Assembly (NCBI GenBank): GCA_014529385.2
Contig: CM043942.1
Coordinates: 1,094,501 to 1,158,500 of the forward strand
Length of the DNA: 64,000 nucleotides
Source of the DNA: Adiantum capillus-veneris
Taxonomy: Eukaryota; Streptophyta; Polypodiopsida; Polypodiales; Pteridaceae
Direction: 5' to 3'
In this document: positions 9,895-21,790 of the stretch, piece by piece
Position numbering within the stretch: position 1 is the first letter of the stretch
Layout of the letters: every line of letters starts with the position of its first letter
Notes under the pieces: generated by a model
What the model was told of the DNA's origin: nothing
What the model saw: the letters and a program-made list of their open reading frames with translations, nothing else
Database searches by the model: none
Translations under genes and position numbers: made by a program

Positions 9895-12477
9895 TCAGGC
9901 GGCCTGGGGCGGGCAACAAGAAGAGAGGCCTCTAGACACCCTTCGAGGCTCCTGTGCTGCTCAAATGGGCTGGGGCAAGCACAATAAAAGACAACAACCA
10001 CCCACAGCCAGAAAACCAAACAAGAAAGGGGCACCACCTAGTTGTAGATGCAAACTAAGACGCACGTGATATCTCCTCGTACTCAAACACACAAAGTGAG
10101 GGGAATGAAATATAGACAAGCACACCAAACACAAATATTCACCACACCAGAGTGAGGTAAAGGTCACAAATCAACTTGAACAACTCAGTCTTAGCCTTAA
10201 AGACTAGATGCACACAAACTTGGTGAAAAAAAGAGAGACAACATTAAACTTGACCTTGTTACCAATGCACAAATTGTCTTAGGGTCACGGGAGCCCTCTC
10301 ACCGAGCACCCTCTTACAATTTACTTTTTAGGAAAACAATTCAACAAGCCCTCAAACCACCAAGCATGAAATGGCACAACAAACTTCAAGGACAATATAC
10401 CTTCAACCACTGATGAGCCAACTTATCAAGTCAATTTGGAGAGAAGAGTCATAGTTGCAGCATACAATTGCACCCAAAACTATAAATCTTATTTATGCAC
10501 AAGTGTAGGCTACAAGTGTGATGAAGAGTACGGAATCAATCCAGTCCTCTATATGGCATAACTAACTTCAAGCTTCTCCATGCACCTATGTGTGGTGAGG
10601 GAATAGAGTGCTCATAATGCACACACTCTACACAACTAGGCTTAAAGAGTGGTGTGTTATGTGTGGAGAATGGTGTGGTGTAGTGTGATCATGTGATGAT
10701 TTACAAGGGAGAGAAGGGCTCTACTAATAGGTTTTAGAAGCCCCGATTAGGATTAGACCTAATCAAGTTTATTTGAAGAAATAAAGATTATGCATATTTT
10801 TATTTTTATCTTTAAATGAGGGTGGGTATCTCTTGTCCTTTGAGTCACATGGATGTGAGCTCAAGGGAAGAGGATTATTGAGGATGAAAGGACAGAGGAT
10901 TGGGTGAATAATTTGGGAGTGCCTACTCTAATAGATAGTGGAGGGTGCATTTTTACAATAAGGTTAGTGGTTAGTAGTTAGTAATAGTCACTACAAAATA
11001 TTTACAAAATCATTCACCAAATGGTGAGATATATGATGAGCAAAGTTAGGGAAGAGATAAGCTTGTAAAGAGAGGTTGAAGCTTTTGAGAAGTTGACATT
11101 CACCTCTTTACAGCACCGATAGAAGAAGCGGTCAGCATGGCGAAGTTGCACGTGTCGATGAAGCTATGTTATCTTGAAACCTTATATAATTCATGATAAA
11201 AACCTTCATTTGCAGAGGTTAACCTTGGATTTTTGCTAATTTTTTGGAGTTCTTTAGAAAGCTGAAGAGGATATGGTAATGTGGGCATATATGTAGAGAG
11301 AAAGCGGAGCACATAGGGGTGTAGAAATGGAGGATGAAGGCTATAGAGGTGTGAGAGAAGTGGCAATGGTAAAGAGGGTGAAATAGGACATGGGAGTTAT
11401 AGGTTTGGGAGTGGGAAGGAGAGGGAGATGTGTGTAAGAGTAAGTAGGTGTGTGGAAGGGTGAGAGAAATACGAAGACCTTTTTGGTGTATGAGGTGGCA
11501 GTTTTGAAGTCGGCCATAAATTTCATGTAAAATCGCCCTTGACTTCAAAATTTTAAAAAAAATTACCAAAATACTTCAGCTCACGAGCTACATTTTGTCT
11601 TTTGGAAGTATCCTCAAATTCAGATCATAAGAAGTTGCCAAAATTCGAGCAAAAAGTTGTCCCTGCAGCATCTAATAAAGCTTGAAGTGGGCCACTATTT
11701 GATTCTTTTTCCTTTGTAGTCTTCCAAGTGAGCCCCCATGCATCAACCATGACCTAATATTGCCAAGGAGTTTGCACACATGTATGGTATAGGATAAGTA
11801 TCAAATATAATATATACTTGTGGGATAAAAAGATAGGCTAGCTAGTCAGAAAAAATGGACACATGGGATGCATGGTGGAAAAATATATAAAAAATAAAAG
11901 GAGAAAAAACATGAGGGAAGGGACCCTAAATTATTCTCTACTTTGAGTGATTTATGGAATTTATTTGAAGATGAAATCTATTTACTTGTGAATATTTAAT
12001 TGGGAGGGATGGAAAAAAAATATGATGTAGCTAATAAGGTTATTGGTGAATTTTTACGATGAAGTCACATAAAGGTTTTTCAAGGCGTGTGTGAGTAGAG
12101 CTTAAGTGATAGAATGATAGTAAAATATGGATAAGGAATGACACGTGATGGAAGCTAGCATACTTAGGCCTGATAACGCACACCTAGGAATATATATTTA
12201 TATAAATATATAATTTTAAAAAAAACCCCTTTATATTTAGGTCCTTTTAGTGATAGAAAATATTTACATGTAAAGAGGATCGTAATATTATAAATTTATT
12301 TTTTTGTATCCTAGCCCAATGGCTCGCTCAATTATTTAATAAAAAAATGTGATAAAAACCTTAAACGCACACACGCTATTAACAATGAAAAAGCAAGCCT
12401 AGTCATTGTGCTAAGGTGTTTTTTTTGGGGTAAAGTGGCTTCTTAAAAGATTTTATGAGCTGAAAAAACGGCTATCA
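9895..12477 (-). repeat. 5' LTR of Tat-1
   Basis: 2583-bp copy of the 1572-4067 repeat, TG start at 12477 on the minus strand. It keeps an ~85-bp segment missing from the other LTR. Its inner end reads GCCTGA where the 3' LTR reads GCCTCA. Confidence 0.92.
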
Positions 12478-12560
12478 CCGCTAAGAAAAAGGACTCATGA
12501 ATATGGTTTATCTTTTCTACACCATAGTCGAGGACGACTATGATTTCAAGAGAGAGGTAA
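12478..12560 (+). promoter_or_regulatory. 3' tail and polypurine tract of chromovirus-1
   Basis: Resumes chromovirus-1 after the Tat insertion. It ends in AAGAGAGAGG then TAA directly before the LTR start at 12561, consistent with a plus-strand polypurine tract. No coding frame. Confidence 0.6.
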
Positions 12561-13562
12561 TGTCATAATAATCAATATCTAATTCTCTAAATGATTTTGT
12601 CATATTAAACTGATCATTTGATATGGGGAAGTGCCAGGGGAGAAAAAGCTAGAAGATTGGTTAAGTTAGCAGACCGGTCACAGTAGGGATCCAAAGGAGG
12701 GAAAATAGGGATCCAAAGGGGGGGCCATCTGCAAATGAGCTATGTGCAACAATGGGCTTAAAAGACCTTAAGGTTCAGCCTATTAAGACTTCCAAAATTC
12801 AAAGGTTGTGTCCAAAGGTCAAATTTAGGGAAAATTGGATGCTTTGTGTGTGTCCCAAAAGTCTTTGTCAAGCCCTACATAGGAGGGGGCAAGCCCAAGA
12901 AGTAGGGGATGAGAGAGAAACTCATACACACACACACACACAAGCTCCCTTTGTACACAAGGGGAAAGAGGGACACATGTCAGCTCCCTAGCCCAGATGC
13001 CCACAAGGTGTACTCAAATCCTATTGGATGGCCTTGGAGGTGGACCAAAGAGAATTAGGCTAGAGTAAATCTAGTTTAAATAATTTAAAAACACTTAATA
13101 AAAGAACCAATAAGAATAAATCTCTCTAGAAGACTATTGGACAGTCTCCTAAGGGGACCAATGTGTGAGGTCTTGGGTCTGAGACCATGAGGGAATTATG
13201 TTGTGTTTGATAAGTGTTTTGTGTAGTACATGAAGTTTCCATCTTCATTTTACTAGCTAGTATTGAAGGAACACAATAAATTGTATTGTAAAATGTCTCT
13301 CTTGATGGGAGAAACCATAATACAAAGCCTTTTGGAGGGGGGACCGGATCCATCAAAATCTGGTCCTGAACTGTTGTCAATTGCTTAATTTCTCTCTCTT
13401 TTGAAGTATTGTCCATGCTATGTAACTAGGTGTTATGCTTTTTGTTGCTTTCTCCACCCAAGCACTCTTGTTATTATCATTAGGAATCTATTCTAATGAA
13501 ATGCTCACTATGTTCATGCTATTTTCCGCTACACACAAGTTACTAGGCCATTAAATGTTACA
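12561..13562 (+). repeat. 3' LTR of chromovirus-1
   Basis: About 1.0 kb from TGTCATAA to GTTACA. It is related to the chromovirus-3 LTRs (reverse complement of 42918-44333). Shared blocks include the start, AAATGATTTT near 12597, the region around GGACACATGTCA at about 12970, and GGTCCCCCCTCCAA on the minus strand near 13330. An (AC)n tract lies at about 12925-12942. Frames inside (12752-12991, 13126-13416) are LTR sequence, not genes. Confidence 0.7.
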
Positions 13563-14341
13563 ACTCAAAGCATGTCAAAATGATCTTAGAGAAAATCCTT
13601 TGCTTGATGTATCTTTTCCTCAGCCAACCCCACCGTAACGGGTTATCTAGGTTGAAATCCATACAAAAGCATAAATGGACTAAACCCTGTAGTCACATGC
13701 TTTAAACTATTATAAGCAAATTCCAATATAGATAAGTAGTCTTCCCAATTGGTTTCCTTCTTGCTAATATACGCTCGTATCATATCCTCTAGCACTTGAC
13801 TATCCATTTCTGGATGATCAGCCGTACTTAGATTAAGTTTAGTTTCCAAATTTTGGAACACAGCTCTTCAGAAGTGATTATCAAACTTTCCATCTCTATC
13901 ACTAATGATACTAGCTGGAAGACCATAGAGTTTATATATATGCTCTACAGATATCCGTGCTAATTTTGGTGTCTTAACTGTAGTCTTAGTGGGAATGAAT
14001 CGACCCATATTTGTGAGACGGTCTACAATTACCCAAATGACATCATGGCCACGATTTGTAGTAGGTAGTCCTACTACAAAATCCATAGAGATACTCTCCC
14101 ACTTACCTTGTGTAATTTCTAAAGGATGTAAAAGGACACCTACCTTGAGGCGCTCTGCTTTATTAACTTGGCATTGTTGGAATTTTAGTACGTATTCTTG
14201 AACATCATGATGTAAGCCCGGCCAATAAAATTTCCGTCGAACTAAGGTATACGTCTTACGAATACCTAGATGACCAACACTTGGACTATCATGACACTCA
14301 AATAAGATTTGGCGCCTAGTGTCTGAGTCCTTTTGGCACAC
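13563..14341 (-). pseudogene. Chromovirus-2 integrase remnant
   Basis: Zinc finger (HLGIRKTYTLVRRKFYWPGL, CQQCQ-like FQQCQ), then core with D in SMDFVVGLP and D in SDRDGKF. A stop lies at 13868. In the second piece (13643-13861) the stretch that normally reads GQTERVNQ is shortened to DSQ, so the catalytic glutamate is lost. ILEFAYNSLKHVTTGFSPFM and LLYGFQPR follow, then a stop and VGLAEEKIHQAKDFLQDHFD before the chromovirus-1 insertion. It cannot be active. Confidence 0.85.
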
Positions 14342-14421
14342 ATACTCTACCTTTGTGGAGTAAGAGCCATCATCAATGGAAAAATTATTCCATCGCTTAA
14401 GCTCTTCCTGAGTAGGGGTGG

Positions 14422-14925
14422 AGCTTTGTGTGTTGGAGTTTCTATCTGCACGTGCAGAGACATGTTGATCTAGCTATTCAGAGACATGTGAGTGTGAGGG
14501 ATCCCTTTTTAAAACTGCAATCCACACTTTAGCATATGATTGATCTTGTGCACACTTGCCACGTAATGACTCCAAAAATCCACTCTTTAGTTTTGTGAAA
14601 AAAAGTGAATTAATCTGAGGCATCCGACTTAGTGCATCCGCTACTACATTACATCACCCCTTGCGATATTGTAGCTTTGTGTGTTGGAGTTTCTATCTGC
14701 ACGTGCAGAGACATGTTGATCTAGCTGTTCAGAGACATGTGAGTGTGAGGGATCCCTTTTTAAAACTGCACTCCACACTTTAGCATATGATTGATCTTGT
14801 GCACACTTGCCACGTAATGACTCCAAAAATCCACTCTTTAGTTTTGTGAAAACAAGTGAATTAATCTGAGGCATCCGGCTTAGTGCATCCGCTACTACAT
14901 TACATCGCCCCTTGCGATATTTTAG
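14422..14925 (-). repeat. 252-bp tandem duplication inside chromovirus-2 pol
   Basis: Units 14422-14673 and 14674-14925 are nearly identical, both holding GTGTTGGAGTTTCTATCTGC and the (minus-strand) DALSRMPQINSLVF coding piece. It lies at the RNase H-integrase boundary and duplicates the end of RNase H. Confidence 0.85.
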
Positions 14926-16103
14926 CTTACAATCATAATCTTGAAGGATTTCTGCCCATCTAGCTTTATGGCCCTTCAAGTCTATTTGAGTAGTAAACCA
15001 TTTGATACTCTCATGGTCAAAAACTACTTCAAACTCAACACCATATAAATAGTGTCGCCATTTTCGTAAATCGTGAATTTTGGCATAGAGCTCTCTCTCA
15101 TGAACATAATAATTATGTTGAGCTCTATCTAAATTTTCACTTTCAAAGGCTATAGGTCTTCCCTCCTAGAGAAGTACCGCACCAATGGCTTTATCACTAG
15201 CATCAGTCTCTACCACAAACGGCTTAAGTGGGTCCACGATTGCTAGGATGGGAGCAGTGGCTATAGCTACCTTGAGATTTTTGAAATTGCGTTTTTGGGC
15301 TACTTCCCAAGAAAAGGTCTTACCTTTTTATTTAAGTTGATCCTTCATAGGAACAATGATTTTGGCATAGTCACGGATATACTGTTGATAAAATCCAGCC
15401 ATGCCTAAAAATATTTGAAGCTCCTAAATCGTGTCGGGATGTGGCCATCGAAGAATGGCAGCTACCTTGTTAGTGTTCATCTTGATGCCAGAATAAGAGA
15501 TCACATGACCGAGGTAATGCATCTCTATTTTAAAGAAATCACACTTGCTTTGCTTAGCATACATCACGCAAGCTCATAGCTGTTCAAACACTAATCATAA
15601 GTGTTCTATGTGTTCATCTTCAGTCTTACTGTAAATGAGAATGTCATCAAGGAAAACCACAACAAATTTTCCAAGATAGGGACGTAAGACTCTATCCATG
15701 AGTGTCATAAATGTAGCTGGAGCATTGGTTAGACCAAAAGGCATAACCAAAAATTCAAAATGCCCGAACCGTGTTCTAAAGGTAGTTTTGGATATATCTT
15801 GCAGTAGGATACGCACCTAGTGGTATCCTGAACGAACATCTATGTTTGTATAGTATCTTGCCCCGTGGAGTTGATCAAACAACTCATCCACTAGAGGTAG
15901 AGGATACTTGTTCTTGATGGTTATCACATTTAATCCGCAATAATCTATGCACATGCACATAGTACCATCTTATTTTTTTACCAGTAGAATTGATGATGCC
16001 CAAGGCAAAGTGCTAGGTCTAATGAAACCACAAGGGAGGTAGTCATCCAGCTGACTCTCAACCTCCTTGGCTTCTTTAGCACTCATACGATAAGGTGGTT
16101 TAC
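14644..16103 (-). pseudogene. Chromovirus-2 reverse transcriptase and RNase H remnant
   Basis: RT is seen in pieces: [39 protein letters not shown] and catalytic box FLDD in [14 protein letters not shown] (15595-15816). RNase H follows with its end MKGHKARWAEILQDYDCKLK and NVVADALSRMP (14644-14979). Stops and shifts break the frame between 14980 and 15595 and again near 15820. Nearest upstream coding is the protease frame ending at 16104. Confidence 0.82.
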
Positions 16104-17156
16104 TCACCGATTAGTGCCTGGCAAGACATCTATGCCATGTTGCACATCACGTGTAGGGGGTAAACCCGGTGGTAAATCACTTGAGAACACATCACTATAC
16201 TCCGTGAGTAAGTGAGTGAGCTTTTGCCGTGCAAAAGAAGAAAGTAAATTAGAGTTATGCTCGGATGGAAAATCTTGTAATTCCTGTAATGTTTGTTTTA
16301 TAACAGTTGCACATTGCTCATTAGAATTAAAATTGAGAGCACTTTGCTCGTTAGATTCGTTAACACTTTGTTTATCAGTAGAATTCATTGCACTTTGTAT
16401 ACCATTAATATTCATTGCACTTTGCATACCATTACTAGAATTCACCGCACTTTGTTCTTGAGAATTCACAAGACTTGGAGACAAGCAGTAACACAAAAAG
16501 ACTTCGTCTATTAAATCTACTTTCTGCAAAATAGAAAGCTCGGCTATACATATAAGAGGTGCAGATGGTATATTTTTCTTACCAAGCAAAAGCACATGTT
16601 TACCATTGTCCATAAAGGATAAGGAGTTGTGTTCATAACTAGTGTGCAATGTGTTTCCTAAACCATGCAGCCACTCCCGTCCTAAAACTACATCATCACG
16701 GTCCATGTTCATAACTTGGAAGTCAAGGGTCATCGTATGATCTTTAATAATAAGCTCAACCCCTTGAACTACCGTGTCCCATACTTCTTTATCATTTCCA
16801 GACATCTGCTCCACCACATACTTGTGAGAGCAGGAATTCTGTGTAAGCTTCAATTTCTTGACTAGCTTATAGTTCAAGAAGTTATGAGTTGCACCATCAT
16901 CCAGTAAAATACGAACACGTTGTCCGTTAATAGTGCCATGCATGCCAATCAAATCATTGGGGCCAAAGGTGGGTTGCCACATTGAACCAGGCATACAACA
17001 CTTGTGCTTTTCTTCCGTATGAAGAACCTCTAGAGAACAATAGTTAGGAGATGAATCTAATGTGAGGTGTTGCACCGTGTGCATGGCCTTTTCTTTGTCT
17101 TGCAAAAGAGGACAATCTTTCTGGTTATATTGGTTCGAAAGACATCTAAAACACAA
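16104..17156 (-). CDS. Chromovirus-2 nucleocapsid knuckle and protease
   Basis: 350 open codons. It starts inside a zinc-knuckle region (CFRCLSNQYNQKDC; the usual His is Asn). The retropepsin reads ILLDDGATHNFLNYKLVKKL, with D-D-G where D-S-G or D-T-G is usual, then VVLGREWLHGLG. A low-complexity stretch rich in NSNEQSA-like repeats (about residues 230-300) separates protease from the RT leader (DVFSSDLPPGLPPTRDVQHG). This is an internal part of a larger gag-pol frame, so the Met start is only the first available one. The D-D-G change may weaken the protease. Confidence 0.8.
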   Translation of the reverse strand: MCFRCLSNQYNQKDCPLLQDKEKAMHTVQHLTLDSSPNYCSLEVLHTEEKHKCCMPGSMWQPTFGPNDLIGMHGTINGQRVRILLDDGATHNFLNYKLVKKLKLTQNSCSHKYVVEQMSGNDKEVWDTVVQGVELIIKDHTMTLDFQVMNMDRDDVVLGREWLHGLGNTLHTSYEHNSLSFMDNGKHVLLLGKKNIPSAPLICIAELSILQKVDLIDEVFLCYCLSPSLVNSQEQSAVNSSNGMQSAMNINGIQSAMNSTDKQSVNESNEQSALNFNSNEQCATVIKQTLQELQDFPSEHNSNLLSSFARQKLTHLLTEYSDVFSSDLPPGLPPTRDVQHGIDVLPGTNR

Positions 17157-17348
17157 ATTGTGTTTCTTTGCACGCTCAAAATCAACAGTGCTGAGAGACC
17201 CACGTGGAGTATCTCATGATTGCTTAGTCTTCTTAGCCTCTTGTGGGCGTGGAGAGGTAGATTGTCTCTTATTCCTCTTGGAACATGTGGGAGATATACC
17301 TCACCATTGGCTCTTAGCCACATTGCTCTTAGAAAAAGTATTCTTATA

Positions 17349-18229
17349 TTAGGGAACATTTCCTTTCCTCTCTTGGTCATTATCATATCTTTGGGCATGA
17401 CTAACGACTTCTTCCAAAGTTTTTGGATGTTGGGTCTTGACATGAAGACGATAGTCTTTATCAAGACCCCAATTAAAACCTCGTATCTTTTGGAATTCAT
17501 CTAGACCTTCTAGTTTTAATATGATTTCCCGATACTTCGAAAGGTACTGTGTGTGAGAGAGGCCAGACATGCGGCATGCATACCATGCTTACCAATTCTT
17601 ATCTTCTTCATTGGAGTCCAAAAACTCTTTGGAGAAAGAAGCTTGAAACGCACCCCAAGACAGAGGACGAGCATCTATTGGAAATGTCATCCACCACTTA
17701 TAGGCATTGCCTTTAAGAGATGGACTTGTTCCACAACCGTCTTTATATCTGGGGTGTGTCTCAATCTATGAATATCACTCCATTTGTGTAAGAACGTATT
17801 GACCGCATCCTTGTTGCGATCACACTCTTCCCCGTGAAACTCAAGAATGGTGATATTCTTAAGTAATGCATTGCTACCTTCTGTATCTTCTGCAGCACTT
17901 ATCTCTTGGACTCCTTGAGTCGTGGAAGCTTGGTTCCCTTGAACCGTGCCACTTGTGGCTCCTTGAGCCGTCTGTGAATTCATAAATTTCACAAGTAGCT
18001 CCGTAAGATTGGTAACATTTGCATTGAGTGCAGAGAGGTTACTTTCGAGTACGCTTTGGTGATGTTCCAAAGTCTTGAAAGAAGCCATATCTACAAGCCC
18101 ATGATCTTCTAGATCATCATCATCATGCATATTAGTGTCAGCAACAGCCATGGTGCCCTGATTTTGATCTACATGCTCAAAATCAAATGTGTGTGTAGGT
18201 GGGATATCTTCACTGGCCATGGTAAACAC
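17349..18229 (-). pseudogene. Chromovirus-2 gag
   Basis: N-terminal frame 17687-18229 (180 codons) begins MFTMASEDIPPTHTFDFEHV and has an acidic stretch and a coiled-coil-like segment (FKTLEHHQSVLESNLSALNA). It ends in the capsid domain (HLLKAMPISGG). Another frame continues it (WWMTFPIDARPLSWGAFQAS), then 17349-17570 (SGLSHTQYLSKYREIILKLE). A third frame (17057-17500) overlaps. At least two frameshifts separate these pieces. Confidence 0.82.
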
Positions 18230-18620
18230 ACACTAATGCAAAGAGAGAAAAAAAATTACAACTTCTACCTTGAGAAATTGAAGTCTTTGTGTTTTGGATG
18301 CTCCACAATTTGCGTTGCATGCGAACCTTGCCTTGCGGGAATTTGAGCGCTTCACTTGTCGTTCGTTGTAAGAACACCTTTGATGATTCTTCACAAAAAA
18401 TCATCGTTTTTGTGAAGGCTTTTGTTCACTTTGAAGCTACTTTCGTGAGGAAAAAAGAATTTTTGGAGGAAAACTTGCCTTCCTCCAAGAAGTGAAAAGG
18501 AAGGGTGAAGCTACTTCATGGAAGTTTGAAGCTTTCCCTTTCCTTCTAGTTTTCCTTTCAACACAAGTATGCTATCTTTCCTTGTTATACACAACAAGGG
18601 TCAATAACTTGATGGTAAAT
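18230..18620 (-). other. Leader between 5' LTR and gag of chromovirus-2
   Basis: No convincing coding frame. The sequence next to the LTR reads (minus) ATTTACCATCAAGTTATTG, which is not a standard plant primer site. Confidence 0.5.
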
Positions 18621-19080
18621 TGTTAGCCTCTTACTCTCATGGGGTGGGTTCAACCCTCCTTCATGCAAGGGTTAAGTGGGCGTGCAACCAACGGTGCCAA
18701 CAAAAGCCTTCGGAGCCTCGGTGCCGTCGAGTTGCCGGTCGACTTTGCCTTGGTCGCCCGCCTTAGTCGACCTTTGTGGAGGGCATAGATAGGGCAGTTG
18801 TTGTCTGCCCGCATGTTATTCGCACAGAAGATTGTGCCTACCTTCTTTTTGTTGCATAGTGGAGACGTCACTTTCTGTGGAACATGGGAGCGAAGCAGAA
18901 TGTCGCATGCACATGCAACCCCCTTTTCACCTCCTCCCAAAAATAGATCGGATACCAGTGTAAGGGTGGTGGTAATGTGTGTGCTAGTCTCCACCCAACC
19001 GTGTTGTCTTATAGCCTCCCCTAGCATACACACTGTCCAGCCATGCCGGCGGCCTTGCCCATAGGACCCATGTCCTTACA
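18621..19080 (-). repeat. 5' LTR of chromovirus-2
   Basis: 460 bp, plus-strand ends TGTTAGCC and CCTTACA (minus: TGTAAGGA ... GGCTAACA), giving TG/CA ends. GC-rich relative to its surroundings. Flanked right by integrase coding of the host element. The partner LTR is outside the window, so the boundary rests on end motifs and the jump in coding content. Confidence 0.6.
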
Positions 19081-20660
19081 GTTTGACTTAGGTATTAGGT
19101 TTTCTCTTCAGGATTAACGCACAAGACCAATATTCCATCTTGATTTCTTTTGTATAGACTTCCAGCTAGTAATTGATACAGAGCCGAATGCCCAATTAGT
19201 CCAGTTGTAATAGGAAGCAGTATTTGCGAATCCACTTGAGCTATGGTCATCAATGATACCATATTTTTTTACCATCAAGGTATCATTTCTACGAAGAACA
19301 GGTATGCATCTGGTAGATCATCGTCTACTCCCTTTAGTGGTTCTCTTGATATAATCCTTGACAAATGATCTGCTCTTTGATGAGTGGTGCCCTTTTTCAC
19401 AACTACAGTGAAATCAAATTCCAAAAGAATGATGAACCATCTCACTATTCGTCCTATGTTGCATGGCTTGTTGACCAAGTACAATAAGGCTTGGTGGTCC
19501 ACAAAGAACACAAATTTGTTAGCTAAATAGGTAATTTCTATACTTTTTTACGGTATAGATCATTCTTAATCCTTCCCTTTCAGTGGTTGTATAGTTTTTC
19601 TTTGCCATATTCAATTGTCTACTAGCATAAGAGATAGGAAAATCAAATTTTCCAGCTCTTGGTTGAGCTAGTATACACCCAATGGAAAAATTGGAAGCAT
19701 CTACTTGTATGTGGAATATCTTATTCCAATCTGGTGCTTTCAATATTGGAGTTGAAGTGAGAGCTTGCTTAAGCTTCATGAAGGATTCTTCACACTCATC
19801 CGTCCATTCAAAGAGTGTAATCAAGATGTATATGGGTTTTTCAATTACAGCGTATATGTAAATGAATTGTCTGTAATATCCAAATGTCCCATGAAAGCTT
19901 GAACCCCTTTGACTGTTGTCGGGCTAGGCAATTTAGCTATAAACATGAATTTTATCCATATCAGTACCATTTTTAGACACTATATGTCCAAGAATTTTTC
20001 CTTGTCTGCCCATGTATATGCACTTTTCAGGATTTAAGCAAATTCTATAAAGTCTATATTTTTTAAATACCTTTTTGAGGTGTTCAAAATGATCAGCCTA
20101 GATTGATGAATGTACACATAAATCATCCATATATACTTCCACGAAATTTCAAAGATATTCTTTAAAAGCATGGCTCATCAATCTTTGAAAGGTGGTAGGA
20201 GCATTAGTTAACCCAAAAGGCATAACCCGATAGGCAAAAATACCCCATTCAATTGCAAAAGCAGTTTTATGCTGATCTTTGGGATCAACCAAAAGTTGAT
20301 TGTATCCCAAAAAACCATCTAAAAAGCTGTAAGCTTCTTTTTTTGCAACTCGCTCTAAAACATGCTCTGTGATTGGAAGAGGAAAGTTGTCTCTACTGGT
20401 AACTGCATTCTTTTTCTTGATATTGACGCACACCCTTAATTTTCTATTTTGTTTGGATAATACCACAATTAGAGACACCTAATTTGTGTGTTCAATTTTA
20501 TAAATAAATTCGGCCTCCTTTAGTTTTTCTATCTCTTCTTTGATCTTTCTATAAAATGTCTCATTATAAGTATATCGCCTTTGTCTGCTTGGTTTCACAT
20601 CATCTCTCATAGGTATGGTATGTTGACAAATTTCTGGATCAACACCTTGAGGTCCTTATA
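19081..20660 (-). pseudogene. Gypsy-3 RT, RNase H and integrase start
   Basis: RT piece 20149-20478 holds RVCVNIKKKNAVTSRDNFPL and [20 protein letters not shown]. The catalytic box region near 20110 is degraded. RNase H pieces: 19519-19824 (FHIQVDASNFSIGCILAQPR, NYTTTEREGLRMIYTVKKYR) and 19275-19511 (FVDHQALLYLVNKP, HQRADHLSRI). After a stop, an integrase N-terminus follows (LYQLLAGSLYKRNQDGILVL) and ends at 19081 where chromovirus-2 is inserted. Confidence 0.82.
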
Positions 20661-21790
20661 AGACCAAGCAAATATATCTTGGTATTCTTTCAGCAAGCTT
20701 AACAAAAGCTCTTCTTCTTCTTTTGGCAGGTCATTTGCAATGTAGGCAGATCTAGGCTCTTCTCCTTGTTCGGCCAATCTATATATTTTGCCCTATTTTC
20801 GTAGTTTGCTGACAGGTTGTTCGACTATGAATTTTTTGGTCTTGGAGAGTATATTTCTTGTAATGGGATGGAACACTCATTACATCTTTATCTTATTCTC
20901 AGTGGTTTCCTTTTCAGTTGTATATATTTCCTTTAGAGCTTTCTTCAACTTTTGATACTTCTTTCTCCGTTCAACTCGTATCATGGTTGAATCCTTGTCC
21001 TGGTATTTAGGTTTTGCTTGAGTTTCCTTTCTTGTTTTTCTCAAGGTTTTTGATATTTCTTGATTTTTGCTTAAAGGATACCTACCAGTGATTTTGCCTT
21101 TGGCACAATCATGTGGATCTATCTGCATCAGAAACTGTGTTCTATTGGAGACTGATGGCATAGGTCTAGCTTTCAAGTTTCTCGTGTCTCTTTTTCTTCT
21201 ATACCATTTTGTCTTCTCAGTTTTTGGTTTGGAAAGTCAAAAAACTTTTCCTCCCCTCCTTTCATGAGTAGTTTAGATCTCACATGTTCTTTTTCTGACC
21301 CCAAATCATTTGAGGTGGTTGAATGTTCTTCTAATTCGTCTGCTGCATCATAGTAGAGGTCTGAAAAAACTTATTGATCCTTCATCAAGACCTTGGATTC
21401 TTGAATTTGGTCTTCAATGTGAAGGGTAGAGATCATTTGTGTGGGAATTATGTCATAGCCATCCTCATTGAGAAATTGAGTAGGCATAGACGTATTTACA
21501 CATACATCCATTGTTGCTAAAATTTGGGTCCACTCAAATGGCTCAAACAAATGCTCCGGAAAGGGTTCAGGTACATAGGCTTCGTCTGTGCAATCCCTTT
21601 CTAAAATACATTCTTCTCAATTTAAACTCCCATTTTTTGAGGCTCCACACATCCAAATAGGTGTTTCTTTGCTCAACCAAGATGGAAGCTTAGTTTCAGC
21701 CGAAGAGACTGAGTCAAATTCTTGTATGGGGTTTTCATGACATCTCTATAAATGTGATCTTTTAGATTTTTATTGAGTCCACTTGCTTCA
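20661..21790 (-). other. Gypsy-3 linker between protease and RT
   Basis: One 98-codon minus-strand frame (20880-21176) rich in Lys (RKTRKETQAKPKYQDKD, YTTEKETTENKIKM) is open but resembles no family I know. The rest holds only short frames. Position suggests the usual variable spacer before RT. Confidence 0.4.

Larger units (their letters stand above)
1572..12477 (-). mobile_element. Complete Tat-lineage Ty3/gypsy retrotransposon (Tat-1)
   Basis: Two long direct repeats (1572-4067 and 9895-12477) flank minus-strand gag, protease, RT, RNase H, a second archaeal-type RNase H and integrase. The second RNase H before integrase is the hallmark of the Tat/Ogre group. On the minus strand the LTR starts TGATAG and ends CCTCA (GA in the right copy). 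A primer site lies at 9873-9890 and a polypurine tract at 4073-4081. Flanks CCGTT and CCGCT are a near-match 5-bp target duplication. gag, protease and the N-terminal RT share one frame broken by stops at 8428 and 7525; a shift near 6700 separates the rest of pol. Element length is 10.9 kb. It can no longer make all its proteins. Confidence 0.9.
1..13562 (+). mobile_element. Chromovirus-1 (Ty3/gypsy), 3' part, split by a Tat element
   Basis: Three blocks form one plus-strand element: pol with chromodomain at 1-1571, a short 3' tail at 12478-12560, and the 3' LTR at 12561-13562. The Tat element 1572-12477 lies between them. A polypurine stretch (AAGAGAGAGG) precedes the LTR start TGTCATAA, as expected for a plus-strand element. 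The 5' half lies left of the window. Sequence right of 13562 is minus-strand integrase of chromovirus-2, so this element inserted there. The join of 1571 to 12478 is inferred from element order and a near-match target duplication (CCGTT/CCGCT). Confidence 0.75.
13563..19080 (-). mobile_element. Chromovirus-2 (Ty3/gypsy), 5' part
   Basis: Minus-strand element: 5' LTR 18621-19080, leader, gag, zinc knuckle, protease, RT, RNase H and integrase. At 13562 its integrase C-terminus is cut by the 3' LTR of chromovirus-1, so the remaining integrase and 3' LTR lie left of the window. At 19080 the flanking sequence is integrase of the next element. No canonical TGGTATCAGAGC primer site is visible beside its LTR. 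Confidence 0.8.
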
